A stretch of 64,000 nucleotides of DNA, from the NCBI GenBank assembly GCA_900660155.1, contig CABFPE010000439.1, forward strand, positions 119,426-183,425. Direction: 5' to 3'. A program made the translations under genes and the position numbers. Shown piece after piece: positions 46,610-59,309 of this stretch. Position 1 is the first letter of the stretch; each line of letters starts with the position of its first letter. Source of the stretch: Hofstenia miamia. Lineage: Eukaryota > Xenacoelomorpha > Acoela > Hofsteniidae. A model generated the notes under the pieces. That model made no database searches. It had not been told where the DNA came from and saw only the letters and a program-made list of their open reading frames with translations.

Positions 46610-47854
46610 TGTAATAATACATTCCTTATATTAGTAATAAATATATTCTTGTAAGAGAAAACTCATTAAATGTCTAATGTTGTAGGATTACTATTTTTTG
46701 TCATTACCATTTTGGATTATTTTGAGCCAAAGCTTTTACAATTAGAAACCCACAATTATTCTTTTATTGTGCTAAAATTACTAGGTAGCTGACCAATATT
46801 TGCAAACTGCTACAGAATTTTACACTGTGGTCCCAAGTAGTAAACATTAAAACATTTTAAAAATAATGAAGTTTTTAACAATATTGAAATACTTGGGATT
46901 TGTTGTCTAACTAATATTGGTAAAATATTGGAGAAATATCTTTAACTCAATATTTCAAGATATATTTTGTTATTCTTAGTTGCATTAAAATTTCTACATT
47001 TCATAGGTAAGTTGAAATTTATCATTATTTCTAGACGTCCTAGCTAAGACAAATCACTGGCCATGTTGATGCAATTTACTTATTTTAAAAAATAGATATA
47101 ACCCATATCATTTAAAATTGAAAATTTATTGAAAAAATGTAAAGAATACATTGAATTAATTTAAATAAACTCCTATTCTTAATCATAATGTAAGTATATT
47201 TATATCTATTTTACAGTTGTGTAATAAAACAATTCAAAGACCTTTTGCAGACTGCTTATGAAATATAGCAAAAGTGAGACAAGGGAAGGCTAGTGATGAA
47301 CATTCTCTGGGCATTACCAAGAACCTAAAATGTTTTGTGCCACATAAAATTAACCACAAAAATGTGACTAATAAAGATTCAATTTTGTTAAAATCAAAAA
47401 CCATCATAGATAACATTCAATGAAAACTATCTGAAATTAATAAATTTATTTGTACATGTTTGTTAACAATAGACAACTTTTCTTTACATGAAATATCAAA
47501 TTTTAGAATTTGCAAGATGATGCATAATGGGATGGATGTAAATGTTTTTCCTAAGGAATATTTACTATTGGCAACAAAATACAATAAAACTGTGCTTATG
47601 TTTTTCAGTAGCATTGATAAAATTATTGTAAGACCTGCTGCAAAGTTTAATGGGGATATACCACCTTTCTATAATTGATAACTCATCAGCTAATGAATTA
47701 ATTTCAATACAAAATGTTAACTCTTATAAACACTTATGCACTGATTTAGGCATTCTGAAAATCAAATGTTTTGAAATAAAAATGAATGCAAAATAATTAG
47801 TGATGGTGGATTACATTTTGGATTCTGTCAAATATGTTTTAATATTGCTTTTGC
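46610..47854. other. No gene recognised
   Basis: The frame at 47460-47678 (plus), with LHEISNFRICKMMHNG, faintly recalls the tail of LINE proteins but is too short to call. Confidence 0.35.
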
Positions 47855-48017
47855 TTAATATTCAACATTGAATATCTTCACATGCTCAGAATTCACTAGA
47901 ATAAAATACTCATCATACTGGTTTAAGCAGGGAATTTTAGACAACAGACATTTGTAAAATGACCTTAGAGCAAGACTTACTGAGTAGAAAACAACAATTA
48001 AAGCAGACTGTGTAAAG

Positions 48018-48320
48018 GAGAGAATCAGAGATAAGTCATTTTGGTCAGAGATTGGGGAAATCTTTGGTTCTGATAGAGTCAATGCTGAATGATATAGTAG
48101 GGAGGGTTGGTGCAGCATCAATACCAATATTGAGTAAATAAAGAGATCTTTTGTGTCTGAAGGTAGAATCCCATCTGTAATTGATCTAATAAGTGCCCCC
48201 AAACATTGGCTAACATCACCAAGATCTGATGAGATCAAATGGAAATGTGGAGATATCCAAGTTTCAACTGATAGATAGTGTTTGGTGAATGTAGAGATTA
48301 ACTGTGTTCATTGGAAATAT
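48018..48320. repeat. Diverged tandem duplicate, copy 1
   Basis: It aligns by eye with 49139-49500. Shared blocks are GATAAGTCA-TTT, GGTCAGAGATT, ATAGAGT-AA-GCTG, TTGAGTAAAT, TCTGTAATTGAT and AGATTAACTGTGTT, in that order. Confidence 0.65.
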
Positions 48321-49138
48321 ACTTGATACAAGGGAAACCAGGTCATCTTTTTGTTACTGAATTTGGGCTGCTAGCTCATTAATGTTATGTTGTGGTTCAG
48401 AAGTATGTCTACAAGTTGATCATGCTAAATTGGCAGAGGCATCTCAGCCATGATGCATAGGAAAGTAATACAGCAATTTTCAAAAAATTTATCTCTGATC
48501 CTTATTGTCTTTTTGCTGTTCACCCTAGACATAATACTATTGCAACATAGAAAGTCTAACAAGTGTGATCAGATCAGTTCCTGAGTTAAGTGTGAGATTA
48601 AAACATTAAATTCCAGAAAATTGTTGTGAGTAGAAGCTGCAGAAGAAGGACCAAGTCACTAATCATTAAGCTCTTTAACTAGATCAATGTCTGTTATGGG
48701 CTGTACTGGTAGTTTCATGAACAAACAAGTGTGCATAGAGGGCAAACACTGCAGGGCTTGCTGAGTTGAGATGAGATTCAAAAGGAGATGTTTCTGTTGC
48801 CAAAACAGGAGAACTATGAAATATATAAAGGTAATTATCTTTGTCAATTTCAAAATGTACTGTAGACAGCAGTATGTCCAGAAAGTTAGAAATAGTGAGT
48901 GAAGATGTAATGTGGCCTACTGTAGCATCTTCTACCAGGCCCAACATCTGGTTGTCCAAATCTAGTTCTTTGGTTCTCTGTCAATCTGGTGGGAAGAGAC
49001 CTTCTTATTCTCAACTGCTTTGTGAATTAAAAATATTCCTCTGTTAGCTTTGATTACAATTTGAGGAATTGCCCCATGGCCTGAACTAGGGCAATGATTT
49101 TCTGAACCTAAGCCAGTAGGTAGGGTGGATGGTGTAAT

Positions 49139-49500
49139 GAAGGGAAGTGAAGATAAGTCACTTTCTTCTGTCAATATTGGATTTTGATCAGAGATTTTCT
49201 CTTCTAATAGAGTTAAGGCTGGTGTGATGGAATGGCAAGGGTTGTAGGGACATACTTGAGTAAATCAAGTGATCTTGTGTGTCTTAGAGTAGATTCCTTT
49301 CTGTAATTGATGGCAAACAGCAGGAAATATACCCAATAAGAAAATCCCTGGTGGTTTTAGTCATCAGGCTTGTGGAGGGCTCAGAGAAGTTTCTTCTTAC
49401 TTAGAACAAAGGTCTGATAGATTGTAATGTTTAGAGATAGTCAACTTTGAATTGGCAGAGCATGCTTGGTAAATGTTCAGATTAACTGTGTTACTAGGTT
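49139..49500. repeat. Diverged tandem duplicate, copy 2
   Basis: The partner of 48018-48320, offset by about 1.12 kb, with extra sequence between the two last shared blocks. Confidence 0.65.
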
Positions 49501-50041
49501 TTTGATATTTTCTGGTGATGATGGAGGAGCACATTTATGGAGCATCAAGATTTTGACTTTCCATGAAAGGGAGCATACTGTGATTTTGTGAGTAGACTTC
49601 TTAGCTATGGAAGTATTAGATCAGGGTTTCAGGTCAGATATATTGTGAGTATCCAGATGGCACCACAGGCGTATATATCTGGTACATTTTGTTCAGAGAA
49701 TAAGTGTTCTTTGTAATTTTTTCTGTCTTGAGTATTGTAAGACAATTTTATCTCTTGTAGCATTATCTCTACTGATCTGTGGTATTGTGTGGTAGGGCTT
49801 GTGATATTTAATAAGGGACAATCAGACTTGGGGTTTTCCTAGCTTTGAGATCATTCTATACTTCTTGGATCTCCTGTAGTGTATCTGAACTTTGAGTGAA
49901 TGTGAAACTGACTCTCATGTCAGTAACCCTGATGAGCAATGGAGTATTGGGATCTGTTAATTCTAGTGTCTGAGCTTGCAGTATTGTATCAATGAGCAAC
50001 CTTGGTGTACTGCCAACTGGTGTGTAGTGATTTTCTTGCAT

Positions 50042-51000
50042 AACATTAGGTCAATATAGATTAACTTTGTAAATGATATTATGTTGGTATGATATATTGA
50101 GATGGGGCAGTAACTAGCACAATATAATATAATGAAATTTTCCTTACAAAAATGTCAGCTTTCTTCTTTGTATTTCTCTCATAAAATCATCAGTAATTGT
50201 ATTTTTTCAACTTTGGCAATGTGATAGGCAATTTCAACATACTACTTAATTTTTTTGTTTTTCACTTTGTTAACTTTAAAGAAATAGATAACTAAGAGGT
50301 TGGGAAAATAAATGTTTACATACTCAAATTTTCTGATGGCATCTTCAACAAATGAGGTATGTACACTGCATCTCCAATATAGTCTGCCTAGTCCCTCACA
50401 CATTTTTGAATCATAGCAAATTATTGTATTGATTTTCAGGTGACATTTGGTGTCCATCACAAATGAGATCATATCAATAGAGCATGTTAAGTTCTTTGTG
50501 TTATAAGTCCACCATAACTAATTTTGAGTTTCTTCTGAGATATTATCTTGGACGAAATGGGTGGCTCAGCATGTGGCTAGGAAGTATGGGTGAAGAGTTT
50601 CATCACCAATTTTGGACTTTTTTTTCAATTCTCCATTTTTCTTGAGAGATTGGTGGATGTGGAGTTCAAAGAACTAAAAGAGGTTGAAGGAGCTATTTAG
50701 TCACTCATTGGGGGGGGAGTGGGTATTTACATTTTGTAATTCACTAAAAGGATTACAAAATTTTTTATCAGTTTTTTGCTCCAGCTCTTCTCACACTCAT
50801 GGAGATATGTTTCTCCCCATTCAGTAGCAAGATTGGGACGTCTCTGCTGCTGTCTCCTCTCCTAGTCATGAGCTACATGTTGCCCACACAAGGTCAGAAT
50901 CTTTTCAGCACCTTCATGTCATCCCCATTTTCTATCACATGCATCATCAAGCAAAGATATGTGTCTCTCTCACCTAGTTGAGGCGTCAGTATCATCTGTT
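50042..51000. other. No assigned feature
   Basis: The minus frame 50472-50242 contains GRLYWRCSVH, which recalls the YWRC of FLYWCH zinc fingers, but the spaced Cys/His pattern is not evident. Near 50711 there is a run of eight or more G. No 3' LTR of the neighbouring element was found here. Confidence 0.3.
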
Positions 51001-51402
51001 CTACTTACCATCTTCCTTCTCACTCTTTGGTGGGATGGTGAAGTGGGTGATTCTCATTTTTTCTTTCTGGGTGTCATTCCTAAATGGAGTTATGAGGTTA
51101 AGGTCCCAAATATTGAGATCAAGGGGCTTTTTCTCTCTGGCCCTTCTTTGGGGCAACACACATATTTTATTTACTTTGGCATTATTGATATCACTATCAT
51201 AATATTTGGTATCAGAAAAATCATCTTCAGAAAAATCAGTTAAGTTTTCATACTTTTCAAAAACATTGATACCATTATCAACTAGTGTGAATTCATTATT
51301 ATTGTCTATAATTACATTCTCACTATCTTTTACAGCTCTTTTAATCCTTTGAAAATGCACTATTTTATGGTTATTTAATGTGTAAGTGTTGTGATCAAGC
51401 AC
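51001..51402 (-). pseudogene. Open segment after the integrase
   Basis: It begins LDHNTYTLNNHKIVHFQRIK, which is the chromatin-proximal tail seen after many gypsy integrases, then an acidic stretch with many D and E. Probably the end of pol. Confidence 0.6.
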
Positions 51403-51612
51403 CTTCTCTATTGAAATGGTCCTTGCTAATTAGTTGCCATTTTCCTCACTTGATTGTGATCAGTAGTAGGACAGGGAAAATAAGCAAAAACCTTATTGCC
51501 CTGCTTATGAGGTTCACCATACAATTTTTTGTTAAGCTTTCTTCTGTCATATACTAGATTAATTAGTATTGTGACATACTGTTAAGTGAATTTGCTGCAT
51601 GTCATTTATCAT

Positions 51613-52280
51613 TCAGGAAATGTATTGTTCAACTCTAATTTCATTGTACTTAGGGAAAATCATAGCTAATGAAGTTAGGGCCTCACAGCTGAACATAACT
51701 TTGAAAGGACCTACTCCCATGGTAGAGTGTACAGATGTATTGTAAAAATATTCTATGACTTCAATTACTTGTTGCCATTGCTTGCCTGCAGCACATGACA
51801 GAGCTACTCTAATCAACTTAATCAGCATTCTATTTAGCCTCTCTACAAACCCATTTGCCTGGGGATGATAGGCCTTCATCAATTTGTGTGTTATTTTTAA
51901 TTCTCTCATTAATGCTTGCATGGGGTTATTTTCAAATTGTGGCTTGTGATTGGAGACTAATTTCTGCATTGGTCCATACCTTGAGATCCATTCCTTCACT
52001 ATTTTCTCTGCTATGTGTTTGGTGATCATGCTGCTTAGTGGGATGATTCTTGTGTATTTGGTAAAGTGATTGACCATAACCAGAAGGTATTGAAAGCCTC
52101 ATCATCCTTTGACAATTGTTCTAAGTCCATATGGACAACTTCATTGGGTCTTTCAGCTGATCAACACTCAAGTTCAGCTCTCTGTTTGGGAAAATGACTG
52201 GTGTTTTGTAAGAGGCACTTCTCACACTTATCAATGACATCTAAGACTGCAGATCTTATGCATATTGTGATGTATTGAGT
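51613..52280 (-). pseudogene. Integrase region of the fossil element
   Basis: A zinc-binding remnant with CEKCLLQNTSHFPK (near 52230) precedes the catalytic core at 52077-51613. The core contains VNHFTKYTRIIPL, ISRYGPMQKLVS and YHPQANGFVERLNRML, the last being the HPQ-NG--ER-NR block typical of gypsy integrases. It ends with NTSVHSTMGVGPFKVMF, also typical. The region is a fossil. Confidence 0.85.
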
Positions 52281-52552
52281 ATTGAACGTCTTTTCCATTT
52301 GTATTATACCTAGATGGCCCCTTTCATGTACTCTTCTTACAAAATCCCTATGAAAATGTTCAGGGATAGTGTCTGTTATTTCAACTTTTTGTGTATAGAA
52401 GACCCTTCTCAGTCAACTTCCAATTGTAGCATTTAAACTAGATATTAACTATTGGAGCCATAGGAAAGAAAGGATCCTTGATTCATTTAATTATTTCTGA
52501 TAATACCTGATCATGATGCTCATGGTGTATTAATTCTTACTCCAATATTTCT

Positions 52553-54094
52553 TCAAGTACATAATAGGCAGAATGTCTTTTCAATTTTGATCTGCATTGA
52601 TTTCTGGAAGTAGCTCATACTCAGTGTGAGGAATAAATCCAAATTGAATCTTTTCTCTTGCTGGTTTTCTAAGGTCTCATTTGTAGTGGGTAGTGCCATC
52701 CAATAATAAGCATTGAGGTGCAATCTTCTGGGCTGATGTTGAATGGAAAATGAAAAATTATTTAAATATTCAATCCATCTAGCTATGATATTGGATTTGT
52801 CTCCTGAGAATCTTTTGAGCCAAGCTAGTGTGCTATTGTTGGTATGTACTACAAAGGTACATCCAAGAATGAAGTAGCAAAATTTTCTTAATGATTCAAC
52901 TAATGCCAGCATCTCACATTTGGTGGCACTGTAGTTTTCTCAGCTGCTCAAAGTTTGTGGCTAAATATTGAACAGGGCTCTCAATTGCATTGATTACTTG
53001 ACTTTACATGCCACTAAAAGCCACTGCACTGGCATCAAAATCAACTATAAAATATTTTCCATAGTCAGGAGTATTCAGAGATGGGATCTTCTTTAACTCA
53101 CATTTTATCTGTTCTAGGTTGTCCTGTTCATTTGAAGTCTGTTTGAACTCAAATGATTTCTTTAACAAATGTGATATATTCTTGGTTTTCTGAGCCAGAT
53201 CAGGGATTAACATCTCATAGAAAATAAGAAAACCCATCAATCTTTATACATATTTCCTACTCTTGAGCTTTTCAATTTTTTTGAGGAAATCCTTGCCATT
53301 AGTTATTATTGATATTTTTCCATACTCTATGACCTTTCCTAGGAAAGTTACTTTGGTTTGCCCTAAGGTGCACTTATTTCCATTTACCTTGAGACCAGCT
53401 TTTTTCAACAATTCTATTGTGCACATTAATTTTTCCAGGTGTTCCAAAAAGGTATCACTAGCAACTAGTATATTATCAATGTATGCAGAGATTCCAGTTT
53501 CTATCATGTTTTCATTATCCTTGAGAACTTTTGTCACATAGCACTGAAAGGTGGTTGGAGCATTACATAGGCAGAAAGCCATTTATTTCCATTTGCATAA
53601 GCCATACAGCATTATAAAAGCAGTTTTTTGTATATCAGAGGGTCTCATGGGTACCTGCCAGTGTGCTTTGCACAGGTCTAAGCATGAAAAGAACTTATAT
53701 CTACTGGCATCATATAGTAAGTCCTCAATCCATGGAAGAGGATAAGCATCTTTTATGGTCACATCATTTAATTTGCAGAAGTCAATACATAGTCAGTATT
53801 TTTTGCCCTGCTTAATCAAAACTGTTGGAGCAGCATAGGGACTGTTGCTCCCTTGTATGATTCCACTTTCAATTAAATTGCTTAATATCTTTTCATACTC
53901 TTTCTTTAGATTTCCTGGCACTCACTGTATGGGTAGGTAAATGGGTTTGTTGTGATGGTCTCTATGGCATGTTCTTCTCTGATTGCCTGCCCAGCACTAA
54001 TAGTTCCATAGTTAAAAACTTTATTCTTACTCTTTAAGACTGGAATGAGCAATCTCCATTCCACCTCAGTAAGATGAGGATGGGTATCTTTCAT
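52553..54094 (-). pseudogene. Reverse transcriptase and RNase H regions of the fossil element
   Basis: On the minus strand, HPHLTEVEWRLL (54094) is the linker before the polymerase. FCLCNAPTTFQ (near 53575) and AYIDNILVAS (near 53480) mark the palm. LKKAGLKVNGNKCTLGQTKV and FLGKVIEYG (near 53390-53320) mark the thumb-proximal part. The RNase H region follows at 52912-52553, with VVHTNNSTLAWL and IARWIEYLNNF. The order is normal for Ty3/gypsy. The region is broken. A second image of its upstream part at 55125-55699 comes from the assembly duplication. Confidence 0.82.
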
Positions 54095-56728
54095 GACATT
54101 AAGGATTTTTACTGGACTTGCTGGCTCTTTGAGATCATGAATGGCTGTACATATTGGGAGGCATGTGGTGTTTAGACATTCTACTCACAATGGTACAGGC
54201 ACTATTTGTAACTGTGAAGCGTTGAATCAGACAGGGAAATTAGAACTACTTAAGATAGTAACATAGGTTTTTAAACATTGAACATAGCACAGGTCAGGAG
54301 AGAAAGTAACACCTTTATAATACTTCCCTTTTTGTCTAGCTACCATTACATCCCCATTAAAGTTGTTTTCAGTAAAAACAGCCGCTTGAGTCCAGTGTCT
54401 CACTTCCAAGTACATGGGCTCAGTTAAAGTAAAGTAGATTTCCTGTTCCAGAATAGCAGTAAGTTGAGTGGCTTCATGATCTTTAATTGAAATTGTCTTA
54501 TTCCCATAGTCAATCACACAGGAATTTCATTTGAAAAAATCATTTCCTAAAATGCTATCATATGGTAATTGATGATCTGAGGTGTCCATGACAACCAAAT
54601 CTACCTCAAATAATTCCTTATTGATTCGCATTTCAGTGTCACACATTTTCCCCTTCAAGGAGATCTTTTTTCCAGATGCATCAACTAGTTTAACTATCCA
54701 AGGATCCAAAGCATCTCTACTAATACACAGATCTGTGCAACACTCATCACTAATTATAGAGGCTGCTGCCCCAGTATCTATTGTTGCATTGACTAGCTTT
54801 CCATTTACTTCCACAGGTATCACATTTTTCCTCATTAAATTGGTGATTACAAGAAGGCCCTGCACACATTTTTGAGGAGATGGTACTCCATTTAGTTTAA
54901 TGTCTTGGAGATATCATTACTATCAAAATCTACTAACTTGTCTTTGGAAGGTTCTTGAATTATAAATCCATCTCCATAGGCTATTAATTGTATAGCAGCA
55001 CTACAACTGGTTCACAAATGACCTTTCTGCACACAATGATAACAGCAAACTGCTGATATATCAAAATCCTTTTTAGAGGGAACCTTTTGTGGGAAACCAC
55101 TCTCCTTTGACTTAAGCTTACCANCTTGAGAACTTTTGTCACATAGCACTGAAAGGTGGTTGGAGCATTACATAGGCAGAAAGCCATTTATTTCCATTTG
55201 CATAAACCATACAGCATTATAAAAGCAGTTTTTTGTATATCAGAGGGTCTCATGGGTACCTGCCAGTGTGCTTTGCACAGGTCTAAGCATGAAAAGAACT
55301 TATATCTACTGGCATCATATAGTAAGTCCTCAATCCATGGAAGAGGATAAGCATCTTTTATGGTCACATCATTTAATTTGCAGAAGTCAATACATAGTCA
55401 GTATTTTTTGCCCTGCTTAATCAAAACTGTTGGAGCAGCATAGGGACTGTTGCTCCCTTGTATGATTCCACTTTCAATTAAATTGCTTAATATCTTTTCA
55501 TACTCTTTCTTTAGATTTCCTGGCACTCACTGTATGGGTAGGTAAATGGGTTTGTTGTGATGGTCTCTATGGCATGTTCTTCTCTGATTGCCTGCCCAGC
55601 ACTAATAGTTCCATAGTTAAAAACTTTATTCTTACTCTTTAAGACTGGAATGAGCAATCTCCATTCCACCTCAGTAAGATGAGGATGGGTATCTTTCATG
55701 ACATTAAGGATTTTTACTGGACTTGCTGGCTCTTTGAGATCATGAATGGCTGTACATATTGGGAGGCATGTGGTGTTTAGACATTCTACTCACAATGGTA
55801 CAGGCACTATTTGTAACTGTGAAGCGTTGAATCAGACAGGGAAATTAGAACTACTTAAGATAGTAACATAGGTTTTTAAACATTGAACATAGCACAGGTC
55901 GGGAGAGAAAGTAACACCTTTATAATACTTCCCTTTTTGTCTAGCTACCATTACATCCCCATTAAAGTTGTTTTCAGTAAAAACAGCCGCTTGAGTCCAG
56001 TGTCTCACTTCCAAGTACATGGGCTCAGTTAAAGTAAAGTAGATTTCCTGTTCCAGAATAGCAGTAAGTTGAGTGGCTTCATGATCTTTAATTGAAATTG
56101 TCTTATTCCCATAGTCAATCACACAGGAATTTCATTTGAAAAAATCATTTCCTAAAATGCTATCATATGGTAATTGATGATCTGAGGTGTCCATGACAAC
56201 CAAATCTACCTCAAATAATTCCTTATTGATTCGCATTTCAGTGTCACACATTTTCCCCTTCAAGGAGATCTTTTTTCCAGATGCATCAACTAGTTTAACT
56301 ATCCAAGGATCCAAAGCATCTCTACTAATACACAGATCTGTGCAACACTCATCACTAATTATAGAGGCTGCTGCCCCAGTATCTATTGTTGCATTGACTA
56401 GCTTTCCATTTACTTCCACAGGTATCACATTTTTCCTCATTAAATTGGTGATTACAAGAAGGCCCTGCACACATTTTTGAGGAGATGGTACTCCATTTAG
56501 TTTAATGTCTTGGAGATATCATTACTATCAAAATCTACTAACTTGTCTTTGGAAGGTTCTTGAATTATAAATCCATCTCCATAGGCTATTAATTGTATAG
56601 CAGCACTACAACTGGTTCACAAATGACCTTTCTGCACACAATGATAACAGCAAACTGCTGATATATCAAAATCCTTTTTAGAGGGAACCTTTTGTGGGAA
56701 ACCACTCTCCTTTGACTTAAGCTTACCA
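53520..56728. repeat. 1604-bp direct duplication joined by a single N (assembly artefact)
   Basis: 53520-55123 and 55125-56728 have equal length (1604 bp) and are almost identical; I noticed two base differences. One N at 55124 separates them. Equal length, near identity and an abrupt N fit two unmerged haplotype or contig overlaps. Confidence 0.9.
56132..56470 (-). pseudogene. Aspartic protease region of the fossil element
   Basis: It contains ATIDTGAAASIISDECC, the DTGA active-site signature of retroelement proteases, and later DSILGNDFF, matching the usual LG-D second motif. The same sequence appears at 54527-54865 because of the assembly duplication. The position between gag and reverse transcriptase is as expected. 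Confidence 0.8.
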
Positions 56729-57547
56729 GATTCAGGTTTTATCTTTAAATCAGTGACATCTTGATCAATACAGTTGGAATTATGAATCATATAAACAACA
56801 CTGATCACTTTCTGAATGATGTCATGCAGGCTGTCTTCAGTATCACATTTTACTTCTAACTGACTGCAGATGGAATAGGAAAGCCTCAACAGATATATCA
56901 AAAGAGATCTTGTTTCAAATACTCTGAGGTAATTGCAGATATCATCACCTCTTTTAAAAGCACATAACACATAGCAAGGTTTTGTATTGATGTTTAATGT
57001 GTGGAGCTCTATAATGGTCCTCAAAGTAACTGACTAATAGCTGGTAATCCATCTTAGTCAAATGATCATGCATCATGTATTGATTGTACACTAATTCATA
57101 AAGTTACAAGGGAAACTGAGATACTGTGGCCTCTTGAGACTTAAAGTATTGCTTCATTGTTAATTCAAATAAGAAGAACCACTCATTGAAATATTGAGAT
57201 ACTTCATCTATTTTTCCAGTAAATTTTGGGAGCACAGAGTGTTTGCTGAACAATTCCTGTCCTCTACTAGATTCAGGGGGAAGAATTGACTTGGTAAGCC
57301 ATGGTGGAACACTTGCAGCAGACCTGATAGGTATACCAAGATTGGGACTTCCATCAGTTATATGTTCATAAACCATAGGCATAACTGTAGTGTTGACTAG
57401 AACCAGTGGAACTGGATGCAGCACCTGAGGCATTGCAATAGTAGATAAAGTAGACACATTAGTAATTGAGGACTGAGTAAAAGTGGGATTACAACTGGTA
57501 AGCAAGGTACAGAATGATGCAGAGTTTTGAGTGGACATTGTTAACAT
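56617..57547 (-). pseudogene. gag region of the fossil gypsy element
   Basis: Two open segments (57547-57104 and 57024-56617) lie between the primer site and the protease. The second ends in CYHCVQKGH, the start of a CCHC zinc knuckle. Capsid-like sequence with KFTGKIDEVSQYFNEWFFLF precedes it. In living relatives this region makes the structural protein of the particle. The copy is a fossil. Confidence 0.7.
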
Positions 57548-58397
57548 TTTGTTTTGAGAGGTGGGAGTCCCTTATTGCAACAAGAGCATCTGAGCAAACT
57601 GATTTGTAAGTTTTTCACCAAAATCATCAAGCACTTTGTCCAATACAGACTGGGTAACATAGTTATTAGACAGATGCTGAGGCAAAGGAGAATCCTCATG
57701 ATTCTTAGAGACATTTAACTAATTGATCTGCAACTCTAAGTACATTATAGATTCTAACATTTTTGTCTCCATTTATTGATAGGCTACATGCTGTGTGTTG
57801 AGCTCAGCTTGCAGAAACTCAATGTGTTTTTCACCTTCCATCCTTAAAATGCTTGATTTCCAGGGTTTGTGCATTAAAGTGTGGAGTGGGATTACTATAT
57901 GGTTAAACAGGAATGGGTGGAGCATTCTGGGTATTGAGGATTCAACAATCCTTCTGCTGACAAACCTGACTAGGAGAATTTGAAAACAAAAAATTAAAGA
58001 ATGATCCAATGGTACAAGGGGTAATGTTCAGGCTACTAATGCTTGTGCAGGGGATACTCTGTGTGGGAGTCCCAAACAAGGAGAACAAATAACTGTATGA
58101 CTAGAATCCATTTAATAATAAACAAGAAAATAACTGTTCTTATATAAACTGACATTTGGGAGCATTCTCCCCACTAACCAACAAGCATAGTTTACAGAAC
58201 AGTAACAAAACCAAAAAGAGGTAGGTAAGGCAGTATCTGGTAATAAATCCAACAAGTAGTACCACAGAGACAAAAAGAACATAAAACCAAAACAAAACAA
58301 GTTAAGAACATAGAGTGACCATCTGGTTAGGTGGCACACAAGTTTCACAACTGGAGTACATCTCCAAGCATTGATTCACCTGCACACCATTGTTTGA

Positions 58398-58416
58398 GAT
58401 CACATCAGGGTCACCA
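58398..58416 (-). other. Primer binding site for tRNA-Trp
   Basis: Read on the minus strand it starts TGGTGACCC directly after the LTR end. It is a close match to the complement of the 3' end of animal tRNA-Trp including CCA. tRNA-Trp priming is characteristic of the CsRn1 clade of Ty3/gypsy. Confidence 0.8.
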
Positions 58417-59301
58417 TGTAGAATTGGGGGCTGGGAACTCTAATTACACTACAGAACTCATTTTCATGGCAGAAGGTTGCAGAAGTGACCTTATCATAAC
58501 AGCCCTGATTCCATTTAATTAGAATAGTAAGAATAAACATTGGTAATTCATCCAAGTAACTAGTAACAGTTTAGACAACATCCAGGATGACCAATTCATA
58601 TGGCTTCCAGCCAAAGTGATGTCCAAAAAGAGAAGTGCATAACTTGCTTGATCAGTTCTGCCATATTTGTTTCACAATTTATTATCTATCTCACTAAGAA
58701 ATAAACAGCTCATTTGTTTTCTTATCTCTCAGCTCACTATTAATAGCATGTAATGACTATGCATTTATGTTAATCAATGGTATAATATCATCACAGTGTA
58801 ATCAATTTTTTGTGCATGTACTTGTTGAAATCAAATGAGAGGTTTATTATTTGTACACCTAACCATACACATAACCTAATAAAGTCCACAATTTGGGCTT
58901 GCTTACTGTCTGAATCACTACATGTTGTGTCAGTATTTGAAGAAAGTACTCCCAAATTGTTGCCTGAACTTACACAATCATTATTATATTGAAAAAGAAT
59001 TTGATAAATGAAAAGATTAAACTGAAGTTTAAACTAGATAAAATCTATTAACCATTTTCTACATTGTTTCTCATTATATATATTGTAGATTATTACATTG
59101 CTTTGTTTACAACATAATATCAAATGATGATCATGTTTTCCTCACAAATTAAATTGAGCAGCAATACTACATAGCACCAAAGCAAGCACATTAAACTTTT
59201 ATCACAAACTAAAATCAAAATAAATGTTTACATCATATTGACATCATTACAAGTAGCAAAATAAATAAAATAATTGCACAAAATCCCTGAGTGACTCTAC
59301 A
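58417..59301 (-). repeat. LTR A, 885 bp, complete
   Basis: The ends are TGTAGA (58417) and TCTACA (59301), a perfect short inverted repeat, as LTRs require. A primer site abuts one end and a polypurine tract the other. Therefore this LTR is at once the 5' LTR of the element on its left and the 3' LTR of the partial element on its right. Positions 58525-59301 match LTR B. Confidence 0.85.
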
Positions 59302-59309
59302 CACCCCCT
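59302..59309 (-). other. Polypurine tract of the second element
   Basis: AGGGGGTG on the minus strand lies directly before the TGTAGAG start of LTR A, where the plus-strand primer of an LTR element must be. Confidence 0.65.

Larger units (their letters stand above)
47855..50041 (-). pseudogene. Unrecognised coding-like tract, minus strand
   Basis: Several open minus-strand pieces follow one another: 50041-49856 (LTDPNTPLLIRVTDMRVSF), 49174-48962 (SSLPFITPSTLPTGLGSEN), 48959-48684 (GLVEDATVGHITSSLTISN) and 48238-47855 (DVSQCLGALIRSITDGILP). They look more like protein than chance frames, but I cannot assign a family, and stops separate them. The tract is partly duplicated (48018-48320 and 49139-49500). 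It could be a decayed host gene or the non-gag-pol part of a mobile element; it lies just downstream of the gypsy-like element on the same strand. Confidence 0.3.
51001..59301 (-). mobile_element. Fossil Ty3/gypsy (CsRn1-like) LTR retrotransposon
   Basis: Minus-strand order: 5' LTR (59301-58417), primer site (58416-58398), gag (57547-56617), protease, reverse transcriptase, RNase H (52912-52553), integrase (about 52280-51613) and a further open segment to 51001. This domain order is that of Ty3/gypsy elements, and the tRNA-Trp primer site points to the CsRn1 clade. A 3' LTR was not found on the left, so the right boundary of the element on this strand is uncertain. It is broken, with many interruptions. 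The length is inflated by about 1.6 kb through an assembly duplication (53520-56728). LTR-to-LTR divergence with the partial copy at 60.26 kb is about one base in ten by eye, so this is not a young family here. Confidence 0.85.

Noticed and set aside
50242-50472. FLYWCH zinc finger
   Set aside because: Only YWRC is present; the Cys and His spacing of the domain is not seen.
50700-50740. ATTGGGGGGGG block as a remnant of the missing 3' LTR
   Set aside because: Only the G run resembles the LTR end; the adjoining LTR sequence is absent.
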